Part shown: in pieces, positions 8,039 to 16,130 of the stretch | Layout of the letters: every line of letters starts with the position of its first letter | Numbering within the stretch: the first letter of the stretch is position 1 | DNA from: a virus | DNA length: 21,976 bases | Virus record (IMG/VR): IMGVR_UViG_3300031645_000024 | Coordinates: 1 to 21,976 of that record | Strand: one strand, 5' to 3' | Made by a program: the position numbers and the translations under genes | The notes under the pieces: generated by a model | Database searches by the model: none | The model's input: the letters and a program-made list of their open reading frames with translations, nothing else | Told to the model about the DNA's origin: nothing

Positions 8039-11000
8039 TTAATTTATTTGTTTTATATTTAAGATATTTCTACCTTTTTTGTATTTATTCCCATTTGTAT
8101 CTGTAAGTTCTAATGTTATCATATACTTTCCTGGGTCTTTAAAAAGATATGTTAGATACTTGCTTTCAAAATATATATCAGCCACTGATGAGTCAGTAGT
8201 ATTAGAGATAGTCCATCTAGGCTCAGCTTTGCCAACTATTCTGCATTTATTATAGACAAACATTGCCCATGTCATAGGAGGAAGTGTTTTACCATCATTA
8301 ATAAACTTAGCAGTATTCCATGTAGGATTATTTGATATACTCTGCCCAGATTTATAAATCAGACTCTGGCAACCAGACCCACCTGTTATACCTGTTGCAT
8401 CTCCACATATTCTACTACCATTTACATCTACCATATCAACAGAAGTAAAATCTCCATGTACACCATAATATCTAGCTACTGCTTGAACAAAGATTTGACT
8501 ACTTGCTGCATTCATTACTAAATTATATACATATTTATTAATTATAGAATTAGTGCTCACATTAAGTAAGTCTACTGCTTCGCTTAAAGTATTTATTGTA
8601 AAATCAAAATACTCTGTGCCTACTACACCATTCTTATCTATTATCTTTAAATAGCTATTAGGTTGTATTTCACTGAATTGGAAAAATCCTGGAGAATCAC
8701 CAGTAGTTGCTGTCATATCCCACCATAAGTGGTATGTATTATTCCAAATACTAGATTTTGTATTTAAATTCTTCCATTGATAAGGTCCACTAAAACTAGC
8801 CTTACCATTATTCTGATAGTTCATTAATTGAAAATCAGTATTAGTTCCTATACCAAAAGTATTCAAGATTGCATTAACTCTATCTAAAGATTCGTACAAA
8901 CTAGGAGTCTCATCATCCCATGTAGTTTCTGGTTCAATTGGAAGATCCCACAAAGATCCATAATCATCCCAAAGATATTTACCTTCATTATTCCAGTCAT
9001 AGATTAATTTTCTACTTTGATACCAGCCTGAATATTCAACTTCTTTAGCATCAACACATATTGCGCCAGTCTTAACTGTAGATGAAATATTATTATACAA
9101 ATCATACAATTTCATTTCTACATTATAAGTACCAACATAAGGCAATGTTACTGGTAAAGTTCCATAAGTACCAAGTTCACCTCTAATATTATAATAATAA
9201 GCTGGTGAAGTTCCTTCTACATCTTTAAAGATAGACCACTCTATTTCTGTAAAATTACCAGAACCTATAGCATCCCAAGTAAATAATGTTTCACCAGGTA
9301 ACTGATCCTCTGTAAATTGACCACCACTTGTAGGATTTAATAGAGTTAGCGATGGTACAAATCGATTAGCATCGTTACCATAGCATCTAATACTAGGCCC
9401 AATGTCATTTGTTATCTGAGACCAGTCAAACCATAACCACGGATCTGTATGTAAAGTCTTTAACACTACTATTTGATTAAATAGTGAAGTTGTAATACTT
9501 TGTATAGTATCACCAGCAATTACAGTATGTGTAGCACCAGTTAGTGTTGCAGGGTCAGATAATTTATAAACATCCCCAACAGCAGCGCCCTGTACATTAA
9601 AATCAAATGTAAAGAAATCATTAGCATTATTTAAATCAGCCCATGTACTATTTATACTATCCCAAGTCATACTATTGAAACTATCATTTGTTAAAGTTAC
9701 TAATGCCCCTGATTTTACACCAGGATGATCTGGTAAACTTCTTGATGATTCACCTTGTACGAAATTAGCTTGTGAACTGTTTAAATTTGGAGCATATCGT
9801 GCAAAATATGCGGCATATGATCCAGCAACAGATTGTATTGAAACATTTCCACCATCTTGGAGTGTACCTAATACACTATTAACATCTGGCCCAATTGGTG
9901 GTGGTGGTAAAACATCACCTGGTGTATATGGTCCCATTATCATATTTTCAGATCCTGATACTAGTGGTGCAATAAAGGCATTGCAATAATTAATGATAGC
10001 TTGTCCAACAATACCTGCTTCTTTTTTTAAACAAAAGCTATTAAACACCCTAAGATCTTCTAAATAAGTACATGAACTTGGTGATACTTTAAAGTCTGTA
10101 TTAATACCAACCTTAATAGTATTAGTATCATTCCTACTAATTGTATTTGTCACTTCTAATAATCCAAAATAATCAGCCTCTGCTGTTATATCTTTAATAT
10201 GAGCATTAAGTGGTAGGTATTCTTTTTCTAACTTTCTCTTTAAACCAAACAGTTTAATTAAGACTTCTTCAATTGTAAAATCTTGAACCTCTTCAGTTAC
10301 TGGTAAATCTTCATCAGTAAAGGTGTATGGTGTAATTTTATTAATTCTATAAATAAGACTAAACATACTAGTCTTTCTAAAATTCTTATTTGGTAGTGTT
10401 ATACTTTTATCGTCAAATTGTACTAGTGGAGAAAATAAATCCACAGTATTACTTTGTATATACTTACCAAACTGTGGGGAATTTGCATTTACATTTTTCC
10501 AAAATTCTTTAACTTTTAAATTATCATACCCAAAAAACTTAATAGCATTTATTAAACCTTTATAAGATCCAATAAAAGGGTATATGTTACTACCCTCCAT
10601 CATTATTTCTTTACGCTTAAGATTTATTTCTACATAATCAGGTAATGCTTCTTTTAAGTTAGTATCTCTAAAAATTGTACTATCAGCAGCAATTACATTA
10701 TAACCCATATTCTGAGTCATGACCCTAAGTCTTTCATCTTCTTCGATACTCTCGGCCCATACTGTAAATTCAGCTACTATTGTATTAGTACACTTATCGG
10801 TAATCTGTAAAGTTTTCTTGTATGTATTTTCATCACCGGAAGAAAATGCTATATTAATTTGTAATGCGATTGATCTTATATCATTGCTCTTGGTAATAAT
10901 ATAACCTTCTGGACTTATTGTTTGACTATCATCATAATCTAAAGGTATTGTAAGCTTGTCAACTTTTACTAACGGTGGTCCATCAGGTTCTTGTACTAAT

Positions 11001-11356
11001 GCAGATTGTGTACCTGTATTAAAGTCTTCGTCGAATTGAAAAAGAAATAATTCTTTAGGAGTAAATGTTTTCCATTCAGCTTCCCAGCCACAACCACCTG
11101 TTCCAGTAGGATCACCAGTTGCACCATCAGTGTAATCATGAGGATACCCAAACTTAAAAGTCGGGTTTGTAGATACAAGAGTGTTTGTAGAATCAATCAT
11201 TTTTTGTAAAATAAATAATTGTCCTACTTCAAATAAATCAATAGAAACTTGCGGTAGAAAAATGTCACCAGTCCACATGTCAGCGGAACTGTCATAATTC
11301 ATATTATAATTATTACCCCCTTTATCAAAGAAATATAAATGTTGCCAGCGATTCAC
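8039..11356 (-). CDS. Large baseplate wedge/tail protein with PKD-like and repeated modules (1105 aa, GTG start), gp7-like by position
   Basis: This 1105-residue protein follows gp6 and a small unknown, the place held by wedge protein gp7 (1032 aa) in T4. The start is GTG at 11356, six bases after the preceding stop; the next in-frame ATG is at residue 19. GTG is preferred because it keeps the opening WQHLYFFDKGGNNYN and follows the usual close spacing. Residues 215-400 (for example YPFIGSYKGLINAIKFFGYD) recall tail-protein-I-like wedge domains. A proline run sits at 484-487. Two PKD-like beta domains are suggested, about 670-770 (VGTYNVEMKLYDLYNN) and 1040-1103 (PGKYMITLELTDTNGN). Each is preceded by a similar Trp-rich module (about 562-640 and 867-950), so the C-terminal half looks duplicated. 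Assembly into the baseplate periphery is inferred from context; homology to gp7 itself is unproven. Confidence 0.75.
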   Translation of the reverse strand: MNRWQHLYFFDKGGNNYNMNYDSSADMWTGDIFLPQVSIDLFEVGQLFILQKMIDSTNTLVSTNPTFKFGYPHDYTDGATGDPTGTGGCGWEAEWKTFTPKELFLFQFDEDFNTGTQSALVQEPDGPPLVKVDKLTIPLDYDDSQTISPEGYIITKSNDIRSIALQINIAFSSGDENTYKKTLQITDKCTNTIVAEFTVWAESIEEDERLRVMTQNMGYNVIAADSTIFRDTNLKEALPDYVEINLKRKEIMMEGSNIYPFIGSYKGLINAIKFFGYDNLKVKEFWKNVNANSPQFGKYIQSNTVDLFSPLVQFDDKSITLPNKNFRKTSMFSLIYRINKITPYTFTDEDLPVTEEVQDFTIEEVLIKLFGLKRKLEKEYLPLNAHIKDITAEADYFGLLEVTNTISRNDTNTIKVGINTDFKVSPSSCTYLEDLRVFNSFCLKKEAGIVGQAIINYCNAFIAPLVSGSENMIMGPYTPGDVLPPPPIGPDVNSVLGTLQDGGNVSIQSVAGSYAAYFARYAPNLNSSQANFVQGESSRSLPDHPGVKSGALVTLTNDSFNSMTWDSINSTWADLNNANDFFTFDFNVQGAAVGDVYKLSDPATLTGATHTVIAGDTIQSITTSLFNQIVVLKTLHTDPWLWFDWSQITNDIGPSIRCYGNDANRFVPSLTLLNPTSGGQFTEDQLPGETLFTWDAIGSGNFTEIEWSIFKDVEGTSPAYYYNIRGELGTYGTLPVTLPYVGTYNVEMKLYDLYNNISSTVKTGAICVDAKEVEYSGWYQSRKLIYDWNNEGKYLWDDYGSLWDLPIEPETTWDDETPSLYESLDRVNAILNTFGIGTNTDFQLMNYQNNGKASFSGPYQWKNLNTKSSIWNNTYHLWWDMTATTGDSPGFFQFSEIQPNSYLKIIDKNGVVGTEYFDFTINTLSEAVDLLNVSTNSIINKYVYNLVMNAASSQIFVQAVARYYGVHGDFTSVDMVDVNGSRICGDATGITGGSGCQSLIYKSGQSISNNPTWNTAKFINDGKTLPPMTWAMFVYNKCRIVGKAEPRWTISNTTDSSVADIYFESKYLTYLFKDPGKYMITLELTDTNGNKYKKGRNILNIKQIN
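8051..8060 (-). promoter_or_regulatory. Weaker promoter-like box upstream of the 218-aa gene
   Basis: The minus strand reads AAATATAAAA, 8 of 10 bases identical to the GAATATATAA motif found elsewhere, 13 bases before the ATG at 8037. It lies inside the end of the preceding coding region. Because the DNA is AT-rich, this weaker copy could be chance. Confidence 0.25.
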
Positions 11357-11362
11357 AGTTTA

Positions 11363-11632
11363 TTAATTTATTTTTTGATACCACTTAGGTACTGCAAAGT
11401 TATAAAAAATTCTTACATATTTAACTTTATTAATATAGAACACCATGATTGGCGTCAAATAATCTTCCAAGAACTCACGGATATGTTTATTCTTGAACAT
11501 GTATTTTGACATTGTAATATTTAATAAGTTTTTAGAATAATCATATCCTGTGTTTTTTAATAACCATCCCTCCTCATAAGTTGCCCTATATAGACTAGGA
11601 AAGCCGGTTCTCTTATCTTTAACTGTTGCCAT
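11363..11632 (-). CDS. Small unknown protein between gp6 and the large wedge protein (89 aa)
   Basis: An 89-residue basic protein, rich in Tyr, Lys and Phe, beginning MATVKDKRTGFPSLYRATYE and ending FAVPKWYQKIN. Residues 40-80 contain hydrophobic stretches (PIMVFYINKVKYVRIFYNF) that look like beta strands rather than a membrane span, because charged residues interrupt them. I do not recognise the family. It starts one base after the gp6 stop, preceded by AAAAGGAAATTAAT, one of the few Shine-Dalgarno-like leaders in the window. It ends six bases before the next gene. The tight placement between two wedge genes suggests a minor baseplate component or assembly factor, by context only. Confidence 0.65.
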   Translation of the reverse strand: MATVKDKRTGFPSLYRATYEEGWLLKNTGYDYSKNLLNITMSKYMFKNKHIREFLEDYLTPIMVFYINKVKYVRIFYNFAVPKWYQKIN

Positions 11633-11633
11633 A

Positions 11634-13490
11634 TTAATTTCCTTTTAATGTTTTAAGTGTGGGCGAATTTTGCAATCTCCCTGTATTTAAACCTGCTGAG
11701 TTCACACCAGTTGCAATTGTAGTTCCTCGGTTTCGCTGAACTTTATTGTATTTTTCTTGTTGTATTTTATTATAAAGATTATTTTCAATTGCTTCTTTAT
11801 AGAATACATTAAGTGAACTAATTTTATTAGCCTCTGGTATAAGTTCATAGTATGTACCGTGTCTATCTTTCCACCCACCTCTAATAATTGCTAAATCATT
11901 ATTTTCTATTACTATATCCCCAAAACTGTCTAAACCTAATTGAGGATCTTCACCTTTCTTTAGGACTATTTTTTTGTTTTCTATTAATACACGCTGGTCT
12001 GTGACTGGGTCAGTTCCATAAACAGGGATAGAATAAAAACCATCTCTAATTGCTTGTTCATTGCGCTCTGATATGAAAAATACATTAACTGAATCTATTC
12101 CATCAACATTTTCTATGATAGAAATAATATCAGATCGAGGTATTCTATCTCTCCTACTTACATTTAAGAAATATTCATTTAAATTTTTTCTTATTTCAAT
12201 TCTAATAGCATCTTTGTCAAAATCTTCAAAATATCTAACAACAACATTCAGTGCATATTTTTGTATAATTGGATCTATAATTCTAGTTTCAGCAGTGACA
12301 ACTTGTCTACCACTTTTATTTAAAATTTCATAAGTCATTTCTTTTTCAGCTGTAGTCATTGAGAATTCAACCTCAGGTACACTGAAATAATCCAAGTCAC
12401 TTGTAAGTTTCTTTTCTACATCAGGAATTAAAAACAAGTAAATAATATTATCATCGTCTAAGTATTGGTCATTCTTAGTATTATAAGCATCTATAAATGA
12501 CCAAAAATCATACTTACTTAAATAGTAAATATAATTATTAGGATTTGCTAATACAAATGAATTACTTTGATACGGTGCAATTAATCTAGTAAATGCAGGA
12601 TCTTCTGTATCAGAACCAAACATCGGGTTTCTTGTAATGTTAAGAGATAAGATTTCATTTAAGTCTACTTGTTCACCAGACGAGTCTGTGCCTGGCGTAG
12701 AAAATTTTATATCTAATTGTTTACCACCAATATTACCAGCATTACCCCTAGTCTTCACATATGTAACTCTAATACGTGAACCTAGAGCAGGTGGCATACC
12801 AAATTGGTTATTCCCAAAGAATACACTAAGTCCACCATTTACACTAGTTTTAATCATTGCAGTTTTTTCACCATTGTTCATATCATACAATGAATCTACC
12901 CTTTTCCATAATTCCCCATCAACAAAAACATCTACTAAATATTGGTCAGTAGGATCCTTTGTTGTTAAATTATAACTTTGTAATGCAAAACCTGATCCTG
13001 TAAAACTTTGTTCATCTTTCTCACCCTGTACTATTTCAACATTAACAAATGATTTTATAGTTTTCTGTAATCGTATAAAGTCACTATTAAATTTTAGAAA
13101 ATAAGTTAAGCCATTCTGACTTATTTCCAATTTTGCACCATTCATAATCTGTATATAATCACCATTAACGAGGCTAGCTGCACTCGTGTTAAGTCGTAAT
13201 CCAATAATACCTCTTGCAGAAATACCTCGTGTTGGGTCATGTCCAGTTAATCTAGACAAACCGTATATAGATTCAATATTCCTTGCTCGTGAAATATTTA
13301 ACTCAGTAAGAGCTGCTTCGATGTAGAAGAAAATCATTTCTCCTAAATTTGACACAACAGTTAATATCTGTCCAAATGGCGATGCCGGTGTGAATACCTC
13401 GACTGCTTGGTCATAAGTACGTGCAAGATATTCAAATGAATCTTCAAATAGCTCTGTTGCTTTTATTCTTGTTTTACTAAAAAATGACAT
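11634..13490 (-). CDS. 6: Baseplate wedge protein gp6-like (baseplate J family, 618 aa)
   Basis: A homologue of T4 gp6 (660 aa), the wedge protein that forms the inner iron-ring of the baseplate, and of the wider gpJ/baseplate-J family. Residues 1-100 form the helical N-terminal part (FGQILTVVSNLGEMIFFYIE, then SRARNIESIYGLSRLTG). Residues 222-256 carry the family core, with FGNNQFGMPPALGSRIRVTY followed by TRGNAGNIGG. Residues 410-475 contain the C-terminal alpha/beta domain (YALNVVVRYFEDFD, then RIPRSDIISIIENVDGIDSV). Residues 500-560 add a domain with GDIVIENNDLAIIRGGW. A basic Gln/Asn-rich tail follows (571-618). It is encoded 13 bases after gp25, its natural partner in the wedge core. 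The leader is A-rich with no Shine-Dalgarno sequence. The assignment is firm at family level. Confidence 0.9.
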   Translation of the reverse strand: MSFFSKTRIKATELFEDSFEYLARTYDQAVEVFTPASPFGQILTVVSNLGEMIFFYIEAALTELNISRARNIESIYGLSRLTGHDPTRGISARGIIGLRLNTSAASLVNGDYIQIMNGAKLEISQNGLTYFLKFNSDFIRLQKTIKSFVNVEIVQGEKDEQSFTGSGFALQSYNLTTKDPTDQYLVDVFVDGELWKRVDSLYDMNNGEKTAMIKTSVNGGLSVFFGNNQFGMPPALGSRIRVTYVKTRGNAGNIGGKQLDIKFSTPGTDSSGEQVDLNEILSLNITRNPMFGSDTEDPAFTRLIAPYQSNSFVLANPNNYIYYLSKYDFWSFIDAYNTKNDQYLDDDNIIYLFLIPDVEKKLTSDLDYFSVPEVEFSMTTAEKEMTYEILNKSGRQVVTAETRIIDPIIQKYALNVVVRYFEDFDKDAIRIEIRKNLNEYFLNVSRRDRIPRSDIISIIENVDGIDSVNVFFISERNEQAIRDGFYSIPVYGTDPVTDQRVLIENKKIVLKKGEDPQLGLDSFGDIVIENNDLAIIRGGWKDRHGTYYELIPEANKISSLNVFYKEAIENNLYNKIQQEKYNKVQRNRGTTIATGVNSAGLNTGRLQNSPTLKTLKGN

Positions 13491-13503
13491 TCAATTTATT
13501 TTT

Positions 13504-13866
13504 TTAAAAAAGTGCGCCCAATACTCTTTGTTCATTAACAAAAATATCAACCAATGCGCCATTTCGTTCTAATGTTGAAAAGAATTGCACCTTTGTGTTA
13601 ACTGTAAAACCATTATATTGCGGTAGGCAGTATGCTGCTATTTGTGCATTGACAGTATTTTGTATTGTACTTTCATTTAATACTATCGAAAATATTAACT
13701 CATCTAAATTACAACCCATACCTGGGGATCCTAATACATCTCCTTTGTTACTAAAAAGAACATTTTCTATTTTTAGAATTAACTGAGATAATTTATCACT
13801 CACTTCCAATGTAGTAGCACTATAGTTAGCCTGAGTGGCATCCCGACTATACATCTCTCTTATCAT
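13504..13866 (-). CDS. 25: Baseplate wedge protein gp25-like (120 aa)
   Basis: A member of the gp25/gpW lysozyme-like fold family (T4 gp25 is 132 aa), which sits in the inner baseplate and helps nucleate sheath polymerisation. The pattern is clear: a helix with KLSQLILKIENVLFSNKGDV, then the conserved turn GSPGMGCNLDELIF (residues 47-60), then a helix IQNTVNAQIAAYCLP and closing beta strands ending VLGALF. The family's usual E-P-R motif near the end of the second helix is replaced by LPQYNGF. The gene immediately precedes gp6, as expected for wedge-core partners. A promoter-like GAATATATAA lies 19 bases upstream, suggesting that a gp25-gp6 transcription unit begins here. The leader holds AGGG eight bases before the ATG, at best a weak ribosome site. 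Confidence 0.9.
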   Translation of the reverse strand: MIREMYSRDATQANYSATTLEVSDKLSQLILKIENVLFSNKGDVLGSPGMGCNLDELIFSIVLNESTIQNTVNAQIAAYCLPQYNGFTVNTKVQFFSTLERNGALVDIFVNEQRVLGALF

Positions 13867-13885
13867 AATGTAACCCTAATTTTTA

Positions 13886-13895
13886 TTATATATTC
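13886..13895 (-). promoter_or_regulatory. Candidate phage promoter upstream of gp25
   Basis: The minus strand reads GAATATATAA within the 59-base gap between the neck-like gene and gp25, 19 bases before the ATG at 13866. The ten bases match exactly the boxes upstream of the S1, amidoligase and left-edge genes. It would start the gp25-gp6-wedge transcript. This is inferred from motif recurrence. Confidence 0.5.
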
Positions 13896-13925
13896 TCTTT
13901 TTATTTGATGGCTTTCAGATTATAA

Positions 13926-14789
13926 TTATCCAGTGAAAAAATAATCAACACCCTCATCATTTTTAATCTCTTCAACTATCCTATCTACCTCTTCTCTACC
14001 TTCGGTTGAAATCATATCATAATTAATAGTAATGTTACCTGGTAGATTAAATGAAAAGGTTCCTAAGATTCTAGCTAATTGAATTTTAGCCTGTCCTATA
14101 CAATATCTAATAAATGCTTCATCACTAAAAAGTGCACAGTCAGGAATAGATGAAAAGATTTCAAAGATAACAGCCTGCTTCGGTAACTCCCCCTGGAATC
14201 TAAACTTTTTTGTTAATCTATTATATGTATATGATATTTGAGGTAATAATACTTGCCTAGCATTATCCATGAATAATGAATTTACTACATAGTACATTAA
14301 ATTTTCACTACCTATACCAGCACCATAAACATCATTATAGATAAACTTATCAATTGAAAAGTCAATATCACCTGCATTAAATCCCATACTACCAAAGCCA
14401 CCATCTTCTCCAGAGAAACCACCAATTTCAAATACAGCATTAACTGAATAAACTCTTGACGGCATTTGTACAACTCCCCTTGGGTTTGCTATTTGGTTTT
14501 TATTGGTTATTGTTTCGTTAGTCTGCCCAGTCCCAAAAGGAACACCTTGCTCAAATGTTGGTTTTGCTAAAGCACCTGCAGGTAAAGCAATATACATCTG
14601 TTCCACACTATCCTCGTATATTTTATAGAAGTAACCTTTTGCTCTATTGATGATATTAGCTAATTCTTTTTTAGGAACGGTAAAAGGAATCTGACAAGCA
14701 ATAGTTAGCTCCTCGTTAATTTCTTTAATTAATTCATCCAAGCATGCTGCTTCTGCAGGATCATTACAATAAGTATTTGTATTCGCCAT
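13926..14789 (-). CDS. Probable neck protein, gp13-like (287 aa)
   Basis: A 287-residue protein close in size to T4 gp13 (309 aa), the neck protein that joins head to tail. The N-terminal part has a helix that follows FTVPKKELANIINRAKGYFY (residues 36-55). Residues 100-140 are Gly-rich (GGFSGEDGGFGSMGF). The C-terminal part resembles what I recall of neck proteins of marine T4-like phages: a helix with FIRYCIGQAKIQLARILGTF (226-245), then LPGNITINYDMISTEG and a final acidic helix ending FFTG. The similarity is from memory, without alignment, so the assignment is moderate; another connector or adaptor is possible. It lies seven bases downstream of the amidoligase start-to-stop unit, with no Shine-Dalgarno sequence in its leader. 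Its place between the amidoligase and gp25 means neck and wedge genes are adjoining here. Confidence 0.55.
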   Translation of the reverse strand: MANTNTYCNDPAEAACLDELIKEINEELTIACQIPFTVPKKELANIINRAKGYFYKIYEDSVEQMYIALPAGALAKPTFEQGVPFGTGQTNETITNKNQIANPRGVVQMPSRVYSVNAVFEIGGFSGEDGGFGSMGFNAGDIDFSIDKFIYNDVYGAGIGSENLMYYVVNSLFMDNARQVLLPQISYTYNRLTKKFRFQGELPKQAVIFEIFSSIPDCALFSDEAFIRYCIGQAKIQLARILGTFSFNLPGNITINYDMISTEGREEVDRIVEEIKNDEGVDYFFTG

Positions 14790-14795
14790 GTTATT

Positions 14796-16088
14796 TTATA
14801 TTTTTTCTATTTCAATAATTTCAGTATTTTCAAATCTTGCAAAATCTGTTGCTCTACCCTTTCTGAATATACCTCCATCCATTTCTCCACTAAATACTCC
14901 TCTAACACCAAAGACATAAGAATCTTTAACAGCTACATTTTTACTTACATATGAATCCTCTATTTTAGAATCAACAACATCAGTTGCCCCAAATAGATTG
15001 CACTCAGTCATTGAAGAATTAATTAATTCAGTACTAAATATATCACAGCCTATAATATTACCTTGAATTTTAGAATCAACAATATCAATACCTCGTATTT
15101 CAAAACATTTCATTAGTTCAGCATTTTTAAGCTGCATCCTACCAGTATCAGAATCATAATTAATTAAACCTTCACTTAGTCCTGCTTTAGTTAGTAGTTC
15201 AAATATTTTCTCTCTCATTTTAGGATAATAAGTTTCTACTATTTGATCATAAGTTTTCAAATCAACCATTAATTTAACCTTAGGAAATTTTCTTCTAAAT
15301 GTTCGGTAAGCTTTGTAAGATTCTACAATACCTTTATGCTTTTCTAATATAACATCTAATTTCTTAATATCTTCCGCATTATAAGCTGGATCAATTAAAC
15401 TTTCATATAGAGATAAAACAAAATGTTCCGTCATAGACATTATAGTGTTATATTTCTTTTCATAATCTTTACCACCTAAATATCTAAACTCGATATAATT
15501 CTTAGGTATCTTAGAAAAGTTTACACCGTAATATTTTTCAGTCACAAACATATAGTTCTTCCATGAAATTCTTTCAGGAGAAGGCTGTGTCATACCACTT
15601 AATGGTACAATAAATTTTATAGATTTAGCATAAACAGAATCTCTCCTGTTAGGAAAGGCTTCATAGACTGCTTTCTCATTGAAGTTAAGAACAAACTTGC
15701 CGATGTCTAAAGATGATACATTTGTAGGGGTTCCCAATTTCTTGCCATCAAATGCAACATTTATATGAATAGAGCATCGTTCATTAGTAGATCCATTTTC
15801 CCTAATCCACTTTAAAGTTTTTGCTATAATTAGTTTTGATTCAACAAAAGGCATTGGTCCTGTTACTAATTCAATCATACCAGATCCACCAGAATTATCT
15901 GGTTCTAATTTGAAGATTTCATCACTAGGTATAAAGTCACTATGGGCCTTTTCTTCGACTCGTATTTGTTTATTTAGAGTTTGGGATAAGCTTCTTTTAA
16001 CTTCATCCATTCCCTCATTGGCAAAGAATTCAAATTCTAAACCAATCTTTGACGCATATATAGCATTTAGCTGTTCGTTAGTGTACAT
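14796..16088 (-). CDS. Amidoligase (glutamine-synthetase-like fold) fused to a C-terminal beta-solenoid-like repeat (430 aa)
   Basis: The N-terminal 230 residues fit the amidoligase family (Amidoligase_2, COOH-NH2 ligases with a glutamine-synthetase-like fold), which join a carboxylate to an amine using ATP. Motifs in order: GLEFEF at 16-21 (metal-binding glutamates E18 and E20), K60 with EPDNSGGSG and IELVTGPMP (D64, E73), CSIHINV at 105-111 (H108), an Arg pair at 148-149, and IEFRYLGG at 199-206 (E200, R202). Residues 235-305 are helical. Residues about 331-410 form short repeats such as IVDSKIQGN and VVDSKIEDS, like a pentapeptide or hexapeptide-type beta-solenoid. The gene has its own promoter-like box 16 bases upstream and an AGGA leader. 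The substrate is unknown; cell-wall or virion-protein modification are both possible. The family call is from motif reading. Confidence 0.8.
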   Translation of the reverse strand: MYTNEQLNAIYASKIGLEFEFFANEGMDEVKRSLSQTLNKQIRVEEKAHSDFIPSDEIFKLEPDNSGGSGMIELVTGPMPFVESKLIIAKTLKWIRENGSTNERCSIHINVAFDGKKLGTPTNVSSLDIGKFVLNFNEKAVYEAFPNRRDSVYAKSIKFIVPLSGMTQPSPERISWKNYMFVTEKYYGVNFSKIPKNYIEFRYLGGKDYEKKYNTIMSMTEHFVLSLYESLIDPAYNAEDIKKLDVILEKHKGIVESYKAYRTFRRKFPKVKLMVDLKTYDQIVETYYPKMREKIFELLTKAGLSEGLINYDSDTGRMQLKNAELMKCFEIRGIDIVDSKIQGNIIGCDIFSTELINSSMTECNLFGATDVVDSKIEDSYVSKNVAVKDSYVFGVRGVFSGEMDGGIFRKGRATDFARFENTEIIEIEKI

Positions 16089-16104
16089 GTATTTCCTGAT
16101 TTGT

Positions 16105-16114
16105 TTATATATTC
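16105..16114 (-). promoter_or_regulatory. Candidate phage promoter upstream of the amidoligase gene
   Basis: The minus strand reads GAATATATAA in the 42-base gap after the S1 gene, 16 bases before the ATG at 16088. With initiation a few bases downstream, the leader would be only about ten bases long and would contain the AGGAA sequence before the start. The ten bases match exactly three other boxes in the window. Confidence 0.5.
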
Positions 16115-16130
16115 TAAACCAGGATTGCGG

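Noticed and set aside
9507-9538. LysM-like phrase HTVIAGDTIQSI in the 1105-residue protein
   Set aside because: Only the first strand and helix fit. The rest of a LysM domain (the N-x-I and final GxxLxIP parts) is missing, and the segment fits better as part of a repeated Trp-rich module.
14794-14803. AAATATAAAA box just before the neck-like gene
   Set aside because: It is identical to two weaker promoter-like boxes but lies only four bases from the ATG and overlaps the amidoligase stop, too close to serve that start codon.
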